Part shown: piece after piece, positions 24,899-35,157 of the stretch
Layout of the letters: each line of letters begins with the position of its first letter
Position numbering within the stretch: position 1 is the stretch's first letter
Assembly: GCF_000003815.2 (NCBI RefSeq)
Contig: NC_049990.1
Location: 18,286,873 to 18,350,872, forward strand
Direction: 5' to 3'
Origin: Branchiostoma floridae
Lineage: Eukaryota > Chordata > Leptocardii > Amphioxiformes > Branchiostomatidae
DNA: 64,000 nucleotides
Made by a program: the position numbers and the translations under genes
The notes under the pieces: model-generated
Told to the model about the DNA's origin: nothing
Databases searched by the model: none
Seen by the model: the letters and a program-made list of their open reading frames with translations, nothing else

Positions 24899-26660
24899 GT
24901 ATGTCCCATAATCTCGTTAAGCTACTCATTCCCAAATAACGACTAAAGAAATGCTGTTGCTTGAAGAAAAACAAAGTAGAAGAAACAAAATGGTGGTTCT
25001 CTGTTCTGCCATTGTAGTAGAACGTGTGCGGGGTAGTTTATTTGTCGTAGTTGACACGGCTTGCTCTCTACCACTGGCGAGTGTTTGCTTTATTTGGACT
25101 TGGTGGGTCCAGTGGGGAAAATAGTTGGTGAAGTGTCGTGTCCGCCATTTTAGCCTGAGGGCGAGCCGTCGAGACTTACTACATGGGTGCTCGTTCTCTG
25201 TCACTCTACGACAGTCATGTAATTGTACTAATGGCTTATGTATCTTACCCAACGTAAGTTGATCTGTCTCAGCCACGAACGCTCCATTTTTGTTGGCTGG
25301 CTGGATGTTTGTCTCAGGTCACTAAACTTACGTTCTCTCAACTACCTGTGTGTTATCTCGCATCAGTAGTTGGCGGGTCTTGCAAAGGTAGAGCCGTATT
25401 CATGACCCGCCTTGGTAATTACGGCAAAGGATTTTCTGGTTGGAAACACACTATCACAGGTTCATTCACAAGATGTTACGTTTAGGCTCATTTGTGTCAG
25501 TCATTTATACTTCCATTGAATGGTCATATACAGACATCCGATCTTGTTCCCAGAAATCGCACTCCATAGTGCAAGAACGTTTGTGCAAAATCATTCACCA
25601 TGTTTGCCAGATGACATGGTCTACTCCTGTACATGTCTGTCTGCCATTGTGAAAGCATGACTTAGTGCGATTTACAAAAATCCACTTTGTTGGATACAAA
25701 AGTGTTGCCCAAACTGCTCCGGTGAATGCCAAAGTATACATAAGGCCCTATAGGGATGTTGTGAGTTCGCCAAATACATCCGCCATTGCTCTTGCCTCTG
25801 GGTAAATGTTACATTGTGTCCACCCTCAAACACAAGCAACGTAAGGAATCTGGGAGCAGCACTTTTAAAAAGCTTCAAATGCAAAGATGCAGCCAACAAC
25901 TCTGACAAGGTCATGTTGAGTTCTGTCGCACATGTCGTAGTACAATATTAACCATATAGGCTTTCGAATGAGGCAGCAAGAAAAGAGTCCTAAGCTGGCA
26001 GCTACACTCAGACGGCGCCCGCCATTTTTAACGGACGTGGCATTAGGCTGTAAGCACTCAGGTCATAGTGTGTGTTGCAGTCCATTCATTCATTAGTGAA
26101 AACGATTGAAACTCACTCTTACACTAGTTACCGATCAAGTGACAACAAAGTCAAGTACACCACTCTATCTCCTGGGTCACGTTCATCTGTTTGTTTTGGA
26201 TGTGTAATTGTTTGTGCCTCTCAGGTAGGCCTGGGTTCACAAGAGAAGCTGGTATGGATGTCTACAGACATTTCAACGTACAACAAAACTGTTTTGGTAA
26301 AGCTAAAACTCACAATGGAATGTGGCTTGTGTGGCGATAATGTTGGAGTGTGTGTGTTGGTGCAAATCTGGCATGTTGCCTAGATTCCAGTGAGGAGTTT
26401 AAATGCTTTGGGGAAAGATCGCTTGGTTGGTTTCAAAGCATGGCGGGCTTCGGAGAGGGGAAAAAGTGGCAACGTGGCAGGGTCACAGACCAACGGTATA
26501 AGAACGTGCGTTCGCTGCTTGGCGGGAAACGCATAACTTGTCAGTGTCGCGTCAGCGTCTAGAATTTTTAGTTTCACTGATTCCATAGACGATGCTACTG
26601 TTTTTGTGTTCAGAGATGGCATTTGTGCCATAACTGAATCGGAATCAGTGGGGGAAAAAA
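24899..26660. promoter_or_regulatory. CpG-richer candidate regulatory block
   Basis: This stretch is visibly richer in CpG than its flanks. It holds YY1-like CCGCCATT sites (near 25142, 25779 and 26019) and a strong E2F-like site TTGGCGGGAAA at 26519-26529. Short open frames here (70-116 codons) match nothing known. The block lies just downstream of the candidate promoter and upstream of the muscleblind coding exon, as expected for the 5' end of a gene. Confidence 0.35.
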
Positions 26661-27677
26661 ACCTGTCCAATAATAAAACTTAGTATAATATATGTATGTC
26701 TGCTGTGGATCAGTTTTAAAAAAAGATCTTCACTGTTTGAGTTGCAGAAATCTTTTAAAAGAAGTGTTTAGAGAGAGAGATACATTTCATAATGTAGCAA
26801 TAAAGTTTGCGTATAGCTTTAACTTTTACAAGGTGAAAGTTGACAGTTATACATGAATAGTGCTTTCATATACAATTTTTAAGTGCCTTTATGAAGGTAT
26901 GAAATCATGGTGTTCCAAAACATCACAACTAAATGACTCTAAATCCTGTCAGTCTGATCACTAGCATGTCAGCTTTGAAGGACTCTGATATTGCTGATTG
27001 CTGATATCCATTCATAGATGTATATGCTTGATAATGATGCAATTCAGATGATTGAACTTTTAGCAAGAATCTTGTTCAGAATTCTTGGAAAGAAGGGAAA
27101 CACGATCTATGTATAGAGTGTTCAACATAAATAACAAAGAAAAGGCCGCTAGGTAAACTAAAAAAGAACAGACCTTTATTATCATTGAGCAAAGCCATAA
27201 TTTGCCATAAATTACAAGCTAGTGGTTGATTTTTACAAAGAAGCTAATCTTATACATATACTAAAACGTCCAAGTATAGTTGACTTTTACAAAGGAGGTA
27301 ATTTGTTCTATGTGAGTAAACTTCAGAGAGACCTGAATACAAATAAGGCAGAGTCAAAGTTGTCTTTCCAGTTTTGAGACCAACACATTTTGACCCCACG
27401 TGTTGTCCAAGGTGACTTGCAGTGCTGGAAGGTACATGTGTATATCTTCGCATTGTCTTCCATTTTCATTCGCTTCACTTATAATTTTGGTTTTTGTACC
27501 ACAAAAATATATCAAGAGTGTGCAGAGGAACATACAAAGTAGTACAGGTATGTTATGTTCTATATCGCAAGAAAAGGCTTTGTTTGAGTCCGTATCCTTG
27601 ATGTTTTGGGAGGGTGTGTTGCTGATTACAAGGGTGTGCCCATAGTGTTGTTTCAAGAATGCTACACTGCAGCATTT
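26661..27677. other. Non-coding DNA, nothing recognised
   Basis: AT-rich; short open frames only. Presumed upstream intron of muscleblind if the 24.6-kb promoter serves that gene. Confidence 0.35.
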
Positions 27678-27960
27678 TTACCTCCGCCAAGAAGGTTATG
27701 TTTTGGGTGGCGTTTGTATCTATGCATGTAAGACCAGCATAACTCGAGAACGCCTGGATGGATTGTATCGATATTCCGTATGTGGGTAGGTCTTGATGAG
27801 ATCTAGAAACGATTAGATTTTGGGCTCCCTAGCGGCTTGTTATCGTACTGCAGCAGAACTTCCAGGTTTGATATTTCGAGTTCTGGACATGCTTCGGCTA
27901 TGAATTTTGAGTGTTAGACAGCTCTTGATGCTGAGAGTAAGTGGTATGGGTTTGGGCCAA
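27678..27960. mobile_element. Truncated relative of the 47327 element
   Basis: Begins acctccgccaagaaggttat and continues with cagcataactcgagaacgcc, tggatggattgtatcgat, gggctccctagcggc and gacagctcttgatgctgag, in the same order as the 47327 element. No right inverted end is seen before similarity fades near 27960. Confidence 0.55.
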
Positions 27961-29784
27961 TCAGTTCAGCTAGATTGTCATCAGTACAAGAGAGTATACT
28001 TCAACCACTCTTATGCCAAAAAGATCATCATATAAAAAGTTCTGTGGTGTTATGCCAATGTCCTCCAATAACGCAAACAGTTTAAATAACCTTTACTTGT
28101 AAAAGATGTTAGCGTCAACTTTGTACAGAGTAATCTTTAAAAATAGAATCACATGCCACGGACCTTTGTGCTTTGCATCAGAAATGACATCACCGCAATA
28201 ACTTATCTTGACTTTGTGCACATTGTCTTTTATAGAAATCAATATCGTGGTCTTTGTAATGTCAAATTTCAAAAGGTCCAAACTCAACATTTTGTTTTGT
28301 GTTGAACTCAAGATTAATGTCTCTACCATTTGTTATAACACTTGCTTCAAAGACAGTAATTCTTTTAATGTTAAAGATATGTATATACTATACAGAGATA
28401 GTGTATCATACTGGATTATATTGTAGACTCTAATGGTGTTTAATGAGAGAGATATGAGTAACGTTACTACGTCAGAATGTACAAGTATACCAGATGATAC
28501 TGTATACTCTAGTGATCATAACGAAAATTATGAAAATTGGTAGGGAAAGGTTGTAACAAGATTCGAATGCTACGTACTAAGTAGAGTGTAATATACTAGA
28601 TGATACTGTGGGCTCTTGTGGGGTTTGTCCCAGACAGTGGGGCAGCACATGTCCCTGACCTCACAAGGGCAGCTCAAACCCCCACAAGGGCCTGCAGTCT
28701 AGTTAGTTTTGTCTAGCCACTATGTAGGTCATACTCTGTCAGACACTTAAACAACTACAGTATTTTCTTGAATAAAGTGCGCACTTTCAAAACTTTTTAA
28801 AAGGTGCTGCTTGGTGTTGATAAAGTCAGGGTGCACATTTTATTTGAAGTTATTGCATGAATAAATGGGAAAAGGACCACAACTTTAAAAGGAAGGTGGT
28901 GCTACAATTCTATATAGAAAGGATGCAAAACTTAACACACGTTGTTTTTGTGTACGACAATTTTCTATTCTGACTCTGAGAGAATTAATTTTTGACTCAC
29001 TGTAGTCAAGTCACAAGTTTGTAGTACTGTGCAACTATCAAATGGCAAAGATGTGCCGGAAGCTATAATTGTCATAAGTATCAATTGGTATTGTCAAAAG
29101 CTATGTTGTTGTAAGTTATGACAATTCTAAAATAACTGTAGTAATGTCTTACAGCAATTTTGCCTTAGAAGTTATTGCAGGAATAGGTGAGATTGTGGTT
29201 TGCATGTTTTGTGTTAGTAAAATCAGCCACGTCTGCACTGGAAACTGTCCCAAAATGGCATCTGCTGATGGTTGCCAAAGAACTCCCAAATAATGGTAGA
29301 TCAAGTGTTATAGATCCAGGCTAAAGATGACAGCATACAATATTTATTATGCACTATTGGCAGCATGGTGTCCTAACACTCTTTGATAATGCTGTGTATT
29401 GAAGATTTATAAATATATCTTTAGTATCAATTGCTAGGGTCCCATATCTTGGGGCTCACCAAGTGCGTTATGACGTGTATTAGCTATCATAGACTTGGGG
29501 CATTCTGACTCGTATTTGGTTATCCAACTGTGTTGAGGTGTCATTTTCGTCAGTATGGTGCATTTGACATTATTTCAGATGCCAAAAACTGTTAGACTAT
29601 CTTGTGACAGACTTGCATGATATTGGATGTGTGTAGTTTAAGGGTAGCATAGGGTTCATGCATTTGGGTGGTGGTAAGAAAGGACTAGACATGTTAAGGG
29701 GGATGTGAGTGAGCGGGGTGTCTGGGGCGTGATAGTAGAAAGTGAAGGTTGAATGTGGCAGCTGTTGCATGAACTTGAGCTCCA
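27961..29784. other. Sequence just upstream of the muscleblind exon
   Basis: AT-rich sequence with the 28610 inverted repeat. It is presumed 5' intron, because the muscleblind exon opens with an acceptor. No coding sequence is recognised. Confidence 0.4.
28610..28692. repeat. Short inverted repeat, 18-bp arms
   Basis: GGGCTCTTGTGGGGTTTG and the right arm CAAACCCCCACAAGGGCC are inverse copies with two mismatches, 47 bp apart. It may be the remnant of a small fold-back element. Confidence 0.6.
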
Positions 29785-29807
29785 TGTTGCTTTTGTTGTT
29801 CCCTCAG
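29785..29807 (+). other. Splice acceptor of the muscleblind exon
   Basis: A pyrimidine-rich run (ttgcttttgttgttccctc) leads into CAG ending at 29807. It lies 481 nt upstream of the start codon and is the best acceptor I see between about 29.5 and 30.25 kb. It contains a TGCT (YGCY) at 29788. Confidence 0.65.
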
Positions 29808-30447
29808 GTCATAAGGTGCTGCCTGTGCTTCCCGGCCAAATGCTACACAACTAAGATTGATGACCGCGCCATGACAAGAGAGTGACCAGACAACGACAAA
29901 GGTTCCAGCCCCGCTGCTTCCACCGCTTCAGCCCTATCCAAGACAGCCCTCTTTACATGCCTGTAATACGATATTGAGCTGATCACCACGCCAAGCGCTC
30001 ATTGGCATTCAGAGAATACTGCACCAGAATTTCTTTGGCCAAACGTCACCTTTGCCAAGCTGCAAATTCAAGTGCAAACAGCATCACGTCTTTCCCTCCT
30101 GAACTTGGACCCTTGAATGACTGACGGGAAAATTGCTGGGTGTAGAGTCAAGTGATATTTGACTTTCTGGTGCGTGCCGGTGGCTGCCGCGTCCACAGAC
30201 CTGCAACCAAAGCAAGACTATCTCAAGCCGTAGTTTTCAGTGAACATCCATATTTATGCAGGCTAGGGAGGTCCTCGAGCCCAATATAATGGCCGTCAGA
30301 GATAATCGGTGGCTGACGTTAGAAGTCTGCCGCGAGTTTCAGAGGGGAACGTGCACCAGACCGGACACAGAATGCCGCTTTGCGCATCCGAGCAAGCAGG
30401 TACAAGTTGACAACGGACGTGTCGTCGCTTGCTTCGACTCTTTAAAA
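29808..30447 (+). other. mbnl: Muscleblind exon including 5' UTR
   Basis: Inferred full exon. A strong acceptor ends at 29807 and the donor begins at 30448, giving about 640 nt, of which the first 481 nt (29808-30288) are 5' UTR. The UTR is visibly richer in G+C than its flanks and has stop codons in frame before the start. Its first 120 nt contain eight YGCY tetramers (for example 29817, 29820, 29826, 29841, 29867, 29912, 29915, 29924), the motif that muscleblind proteins bind. Vertebrate MBNL1 has a comparable first coding exon with a long 5' UTR. Transcript evidence would be needed to fix the 5' boundary. Confidence 0.7.
30289..30447 (+). CDS. mbnl: Muscleblind (MBNL) first coding exon, partial CDS
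   Basis: This is the N-terminal 53 codons of a muscleblind-family RNA-binding protein. The family regulates alternative splicing, localisation and stability of RNA by binding YGCY motifs, mainly in the nucleus. Seen: MAVRDNRW, then [14 protein letters not shown], with a complete CCCH finger (C14, C22, C29, H33; spacing C-x7-C-x6-C-x3-H). A linker [12 protein letters not shown] follows, whose C48 is the first ligand of the second finger; the rest of that finger must lie in the next exon. The exon ends after Lys53 (SLK) in phase 0, where the vertebrate genes also split SLK/GRC. I chose the ATG at 30289 because it has A at -3 and G at +4 and matches the family start. An in-frame ATG at 30256 would add 11 residues but has a weak context (T at -3, C at +4), and a TGA lies in frame at 30241. 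The N-terminus is about five residues shorter between MAV and RD than the vertebrate form as I recall it. Family assignment is very secure. Confidence 0.96.
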
Positions 30448-30453
30448 GTGAGT
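30448..30453 (+). other. Splice donor (GTGAGT)
   Basis: GTGAGT directly follows the AAA codon for Lys53, at the conserved muscleblind exon junction (SLK/GRC). Reading on without splicing loses homology at once and reaches a stop at 30472-30474. Confidence 0.93.
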
Positions 30454-32638
30454 AGCTCCACTTGCTTCTATTGACATACAATTTGTTTTTATTGCTGTCA
30501 AGAACAGTACTGCGCAATACTGCCTGATGGCTGCACGCTTGTAGGTCAAGTTCAACTCAAGAGAGGCAGGCCGCCGTTTCCAAGAATAAGTTTTATTGCC
30601 GCTTTTAAGTTCCAAAATAACTTTTCCGGCAAGTTTGAAAAGTCAACAAGCATTAGGCTAATACGTCTGACGGAAATTAGTCTCCAGTATTTTACCCTGC
30701 CTCTCGACATGAAAGGTGGAATAATTTTGAGACCATTGTCAGACAGGCGGTGACCTTTGTTACGTGACTGGGTGAGTGTTATTGAGGAGGGGTGGGAGGG
30801 TGCCAGCTCTCAAAGTCTGCAACAGTTACCATTCATCACCCCAGTCAGATATGGTCCAATCAAGGCCGGACCCCTTCCTACATCTGCTCACAAAGGAGAA
30901 ATGCCACATTTGCCATGCACCCAACAAACCGTGGCCCATACTTTTTGCGAGTTTATGAGCAGTCTGGGTGTTGTGATAATAGATTGCCTCGTGTGTGATG
31001 GAAATCCCCAATTTTCAATCCTACCATTACCTTACATGCCAAAAGTAGCAGGATGAGACCAATAAAGTCGGAATTCCCCGGAGGATGTTCTGAGAGGAAA
31101 ATTCATGTCTGAAACCGATGTTTATGAACCATTGCCGCCCAGAGAAAATTGAATTTAGAGCTGGATTAGCACGTGGCGTTGGCGGTGGGGCTGCCGTGTT
31201 TTCAGCACATACCCAAGACAACATCCTGTATTGCCGACAATTACATGCCCCACTTGCCTGCCAGGGTGCACACATCATCCACATATCTATCAGAGACTAC
31301 TTGGTATTCCACGAGCTGGCAAGTCTGCCTTGTGATGCACAGTTTCCAGGGGTGTCGTTATTGCTGTTGCGATCATCGGATGTAGTGTGTTACGGTCGCT
31401 TTTACGGTGAAAACTTGGACAAGTTGCGACTAAAAGGCGGGCAGATAATGGCTATCGCCATTATACCTCTGGACGTGAAGTGTAAAAACATGTCCCGCCA
31501 GAAAAACAATTAGTATTCTGTCAGGGAAGAGGATTAAGAATCACCACTTTACAAGAAGGCAGTGTAGATCATGGGAGAATGGTTGGAATGAAGTGTGCTT
31601 TTACTGGTGAACTCTTTAGTCCACCACTACTCGGATATGACCTTGCCTATGCTTCAGTTAACCTTCAAAAAGTGTTCCAGACTTTCTAAGTGTTTTGTCG
31701 TAAAGTTTGCTTTGAACTTGTTAATCTGTTGTGAAAAGTTTTGAAATACGATGCCTTAAGCAAGGGTTGCGTCATAACAAATCTATGGCAGTGCAATAAA
31801 TGGCAAACCTACAGAAATTTGGTTGGGATGTAAAAGAGCTAGGCCACATTGTGTCACAGCCACGTAATATGTTTTTTAGCTGATGTAGTATTATATGGTA
31901 ATTTCGGGGCAATAGATGTATGTTGCTGGCATTTTACTCGTGCCAAATTTCATATGTCAGAAGTCAGGCCTGTTTTTGTTGGCTCCTAAGGTGTTTTTCA
32001 AATGTACATGTAACAATGTGCAACGAAAGCTTGAACATTTCAAAGCAGTTTAGAGACTATAGCAGTTGTTGTTCTCCATTCACAAGTTTCAAAAAGACAA
32101 CATTTTGTGTTGTGTAAATGTATTCCTTGTGTTTCAACTTTGAAATTGACACAATCGAATTGTTTTGCTTGAAATAGATTTGAGAATGGGTCTAGACTTA
32201 AACTAAAGAATGGGCTATCCGTTACTCCGATTGTGCCTGAATGAATATAACTTGTTCAGCAACTTCTAAGTCTTTGATATGTCCGAAGAAAACAAATTTT
32301 ATACTAAATTATAGTTTCTATTGTCAACAGCAAAAAAAATTAAACCTTTTCCAGGTATTGTCCGTCACGGTTTTGAATTGCCAATACGCTAAAACATCCG
32401 TGAGCATAAATCAAAGACAAAGCTGCTAATATACCAAAGGATTGTTCAGATGTTTGGTAGGAGTGATGTATGGGCGGAAAACGTGTCGGAGTAAGTCAAC
32501 TTTGTGTCACACTGTATCCTCTGGTTCTGCGTCACTCCCTATTTGCAGTTACAGCCCTGCATGTCCTTTAAACAAAACCCACCCTATATAGCTACTACAT
32601 CCGGTGTACAAAATGGGAGAGGCTACAAATTTAAAGAG
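30454..32638. other. Muscleblind intron, first part, no other gene seen
   Basis: Intronic sequence after the donor. The first ~1 kb (to about 31.5 kb) is less AT-rich than the rest and may hold conserved regulatory sequence. An open frame of 131 codons on + at 31118-31513 resembles no protein I know and is probably chance. No splice-bounded exon encoding the expected GRC...CKYLHPP segment was found here. Confidence 0.5.
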
Positions 32639-33053
32639 AAAGCAAACTTAAAAGGTGTGGCTGTTCCAGAATATTCTTATAATGAACTTCATTCTTGTAA
32701 ACAAACTTTTCAATGGATATATATTAAATTCACAATCAAAATTCAGCTCAAAAATTATAAAGGGGAGAGAATACAACAGGAAAGCAAACTTATGGTGTGG
32801 CAGTTCCAGAATTCTTTTTGACGTATGAACTTCATTCTTGTAAACAAACTTTTCAATGGATATATAAATGCACAGTCAATCAAAATTCAGCTCAAAAATG
32901 ATAAATGAGAGAGAATATAACAGGAAAGCAAACTTAAGGTGTGGCAGTACCAGAATATTCTTATCCATGAATGAATTCAAACTTCATTCTTGTAAACAAA
33001 CTTTTCAATGGATATATAAATGTGCAATCAAAATGCATCTCAAAAAGGAAGGC
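32639..33053. repeat. Tandem array, ~143-bp unit x 3
   Basis: The anchor aaagcaaact occurs at 32639, 32781 and 32925. Units share ggtgtggcagttccagaat, aacttcattcttgtaaacaa, acttttcaatggatatata and cagctcaaaaa. It lies inside the muscleblind intron. Confidence 0.88.
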
Positions 33054-33523
33054 TTCTCTTTATTTTCTATTCTCTAACTAATGCTATTAACAGTATTTGC
33101 AAATTGCTATCTAGTATATTAGGTCTTCTTACAATATTTCTTACTTACAATATTTCTACTTCTTATAATATATAACTGTTGTGGCCTCAGGTATGACGTA
33201 AAGATGATTATAATGTTAAACTGATAATAGTAATATAAGCAGCAATTTTTATTCAATACGGCAGGTGTTATTTTGCCCTTTGCTCTTCTTCGATTATTTG
33301 CAATGTTAACACTTAAAAGCTGTTGATTGTCTGAAGAACGTTGGAAGGGCGCATGTTCGTGAACTCCACTGTGGGAGACCAGTTTCACCAGAAATAAATG
33401 ATCGTAACCAGAAGAATATTTTTCCTTGCAATTATGAGTCATATACAAGTCATATACAAACTGTACATGGGATATCATGCCATTGACTGTGTGCCTGTCT
33501 GTCTCTATATTTCTCCAGTATAA

Positions 33524-33889
33524 GGCCACACCAATTTAATTTCTTGGTTCACGGATTTTTTCATAAAAAATATGGAGCGAGAGGGCGAAATGAAAATAAA
33601 AATAAAAATCGTAAAATGGTTGGGATAAAGGTAACGGCTAATCCAAAACATAAAGAAAAAAGTTTTCAGCTTGAAAAAAGTACAAAAACACTATTTTTGT
33701 ACAGTAACAGCACCTGTACCCACACTTTAAGGAGCTTATAATATAAAGGCCAATTTGCTACACCAGAAAGTTGGTGAATGGTTTCATTAATGGTGAAAAT
33801 TTGCTGAGTGGTAATTTTTATTTTTATTTTTTTCCCCAAAAAATAGGAGCGAGCGAATCCGTGAACCAAGAAATTAAATCGGTGTGCCC
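33524..33889. mobile_element. PIF/Harbinger-like MITE, family 2, second copy
   Basis: A 366-bp copy of the 4847 element in the same orientation, again flanked by TAA (33521-33523 and 33890-33892). It is highly similar over the arms and differs in a central segment of about 50 bp. The close match suggests fairly recent mobility. It lies inside the muscleblind intron. Confidence 0.78.
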
Positions 33890-34942
33890 TAATACAGTCA
33901 ACATCAGTGGCAGATGTGATACTCCCACTTACTTTGATAACGATCTGGTTGGATTTTCCAAGCCTTGGTTATTTACAAAGTAGAAAACTGCTAATATTCC
34001 AGATCTATTGTCAATTTGTTATTAAAAATGGTAGGAGCTTGTACTCCTTAATTTTAGTAAGAAAAATACATTTGAATCAGTAAGAAAAAAGTTTTCAAAA
34101 CATATACATGTACTTGTTTGGTCATGTTTATCATTCAAAACAAACCTAATCATGCAGCAACTGTTAAGTCTGTACCCTGCACATGTCAAGGCCAATTAGA
34201 ATCAGGCATCCAAATCAGACTGTGACACTGGAAAGGTCAAATCTTTCACATTGGTGCATGGAGTCCCCAGTCCCGTTTGCCCCCCTTATTTTTAGTACCA
34301 GACAGTGGGGACATACTTCTAGGGATAAGATATAAATATAGGACAGGATAAACACCAGGAAGTCTATGTACTAATATAGCCGTGTTAACCTTGGTCGGGC
34401 CGAGAGGTCACTGTGGGTTCTTGCCCTGCATTCGGAGACAAGGCTCAATAAAATCCACTGTGTCATACTTGCACTTACGCTGCCACATGCAAGTGCTTGA
34501 CAAAGCCTTTAAAGTAATCGTCCTTGCCATTCTACCTACTCCTGTGCTATTTTTGTAGTCTTTGATAGTTGTAATGGCAGACACTGACAAAAACTGATAC
34601 AAAATCAGAGCGATGACAAGGTTGACAAATTATCATTAAAGGTATTTTGGGGGTAGATTCAAGGACAGTAACTAGTCATCATTTAATTGAGCAATTCCAG
34701 AAATACCCTCTGAAGTCTTCTTAAAGAAAGGGGAAAGAGATAGCTACAAGATGTTGGTCTTCGTTTTCAAGTTCAAGTTTTGCAGTGTAACACATGTTCA
34801 GCCACATCATCTTGTTTTGGGACAGTATGAAACTTAAGCCTTCCCTGGATTCACTCCAAGAATAGTTCTAATGGTCAATAGGTATTCCAGAAACATGTGT
34901 GTTGGAAAGTGAAAGATCAAACAGTAACATTTTGTACATTTA

Positions 34943-35155
34943 ACACTAATTCACCTTTATTCGTTGGGTAACCTATATCCGTTGCTTTTAAATGCACTAT
35001 GTAGGCACATCAAGTCGACAGGTGATAGTTTTAAACTGCAATATCCTGAAAATATTGCAATTTGAAACTAACGTCCGTCGACGTGATATCCCCAAATACC
35101 CTGTTTTTAAAAACAACGGATATAGGTTACCCAACAGATAAAGGTGAACTAGCGT
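34943..35155. mobile_element. TA-flanked MITE family 1, best-preserved copy
   Basis: 213-bp element with TA on both sides (34941-34942, 35156-35157). The left end reads ACACTAATTCACC, then cgttgggtaacctatatccg. The right arm is the near-perfect inverse over about 45 bp (cggatataggttacccaac ... GGTGAACTAGCGT). The unique centre is about 100 bp. It lies inside the muscleblind intron. Confidence 0.7.
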
Positions 35156-35157
35156 TA

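Noticed and set aside
31118-31513. 131-codon open frame on + just downstream of the muscleblind exon
   Set aside because: No homology recognised and no continuity with the zinc-finger coding; it does not supply the second finger.
33119-33529. 136-codon open frame on -
   Set aside because: AT-rich translation with low-complexity Tyr/Ile runs that runs into the MITE at 33524; not gene-like.
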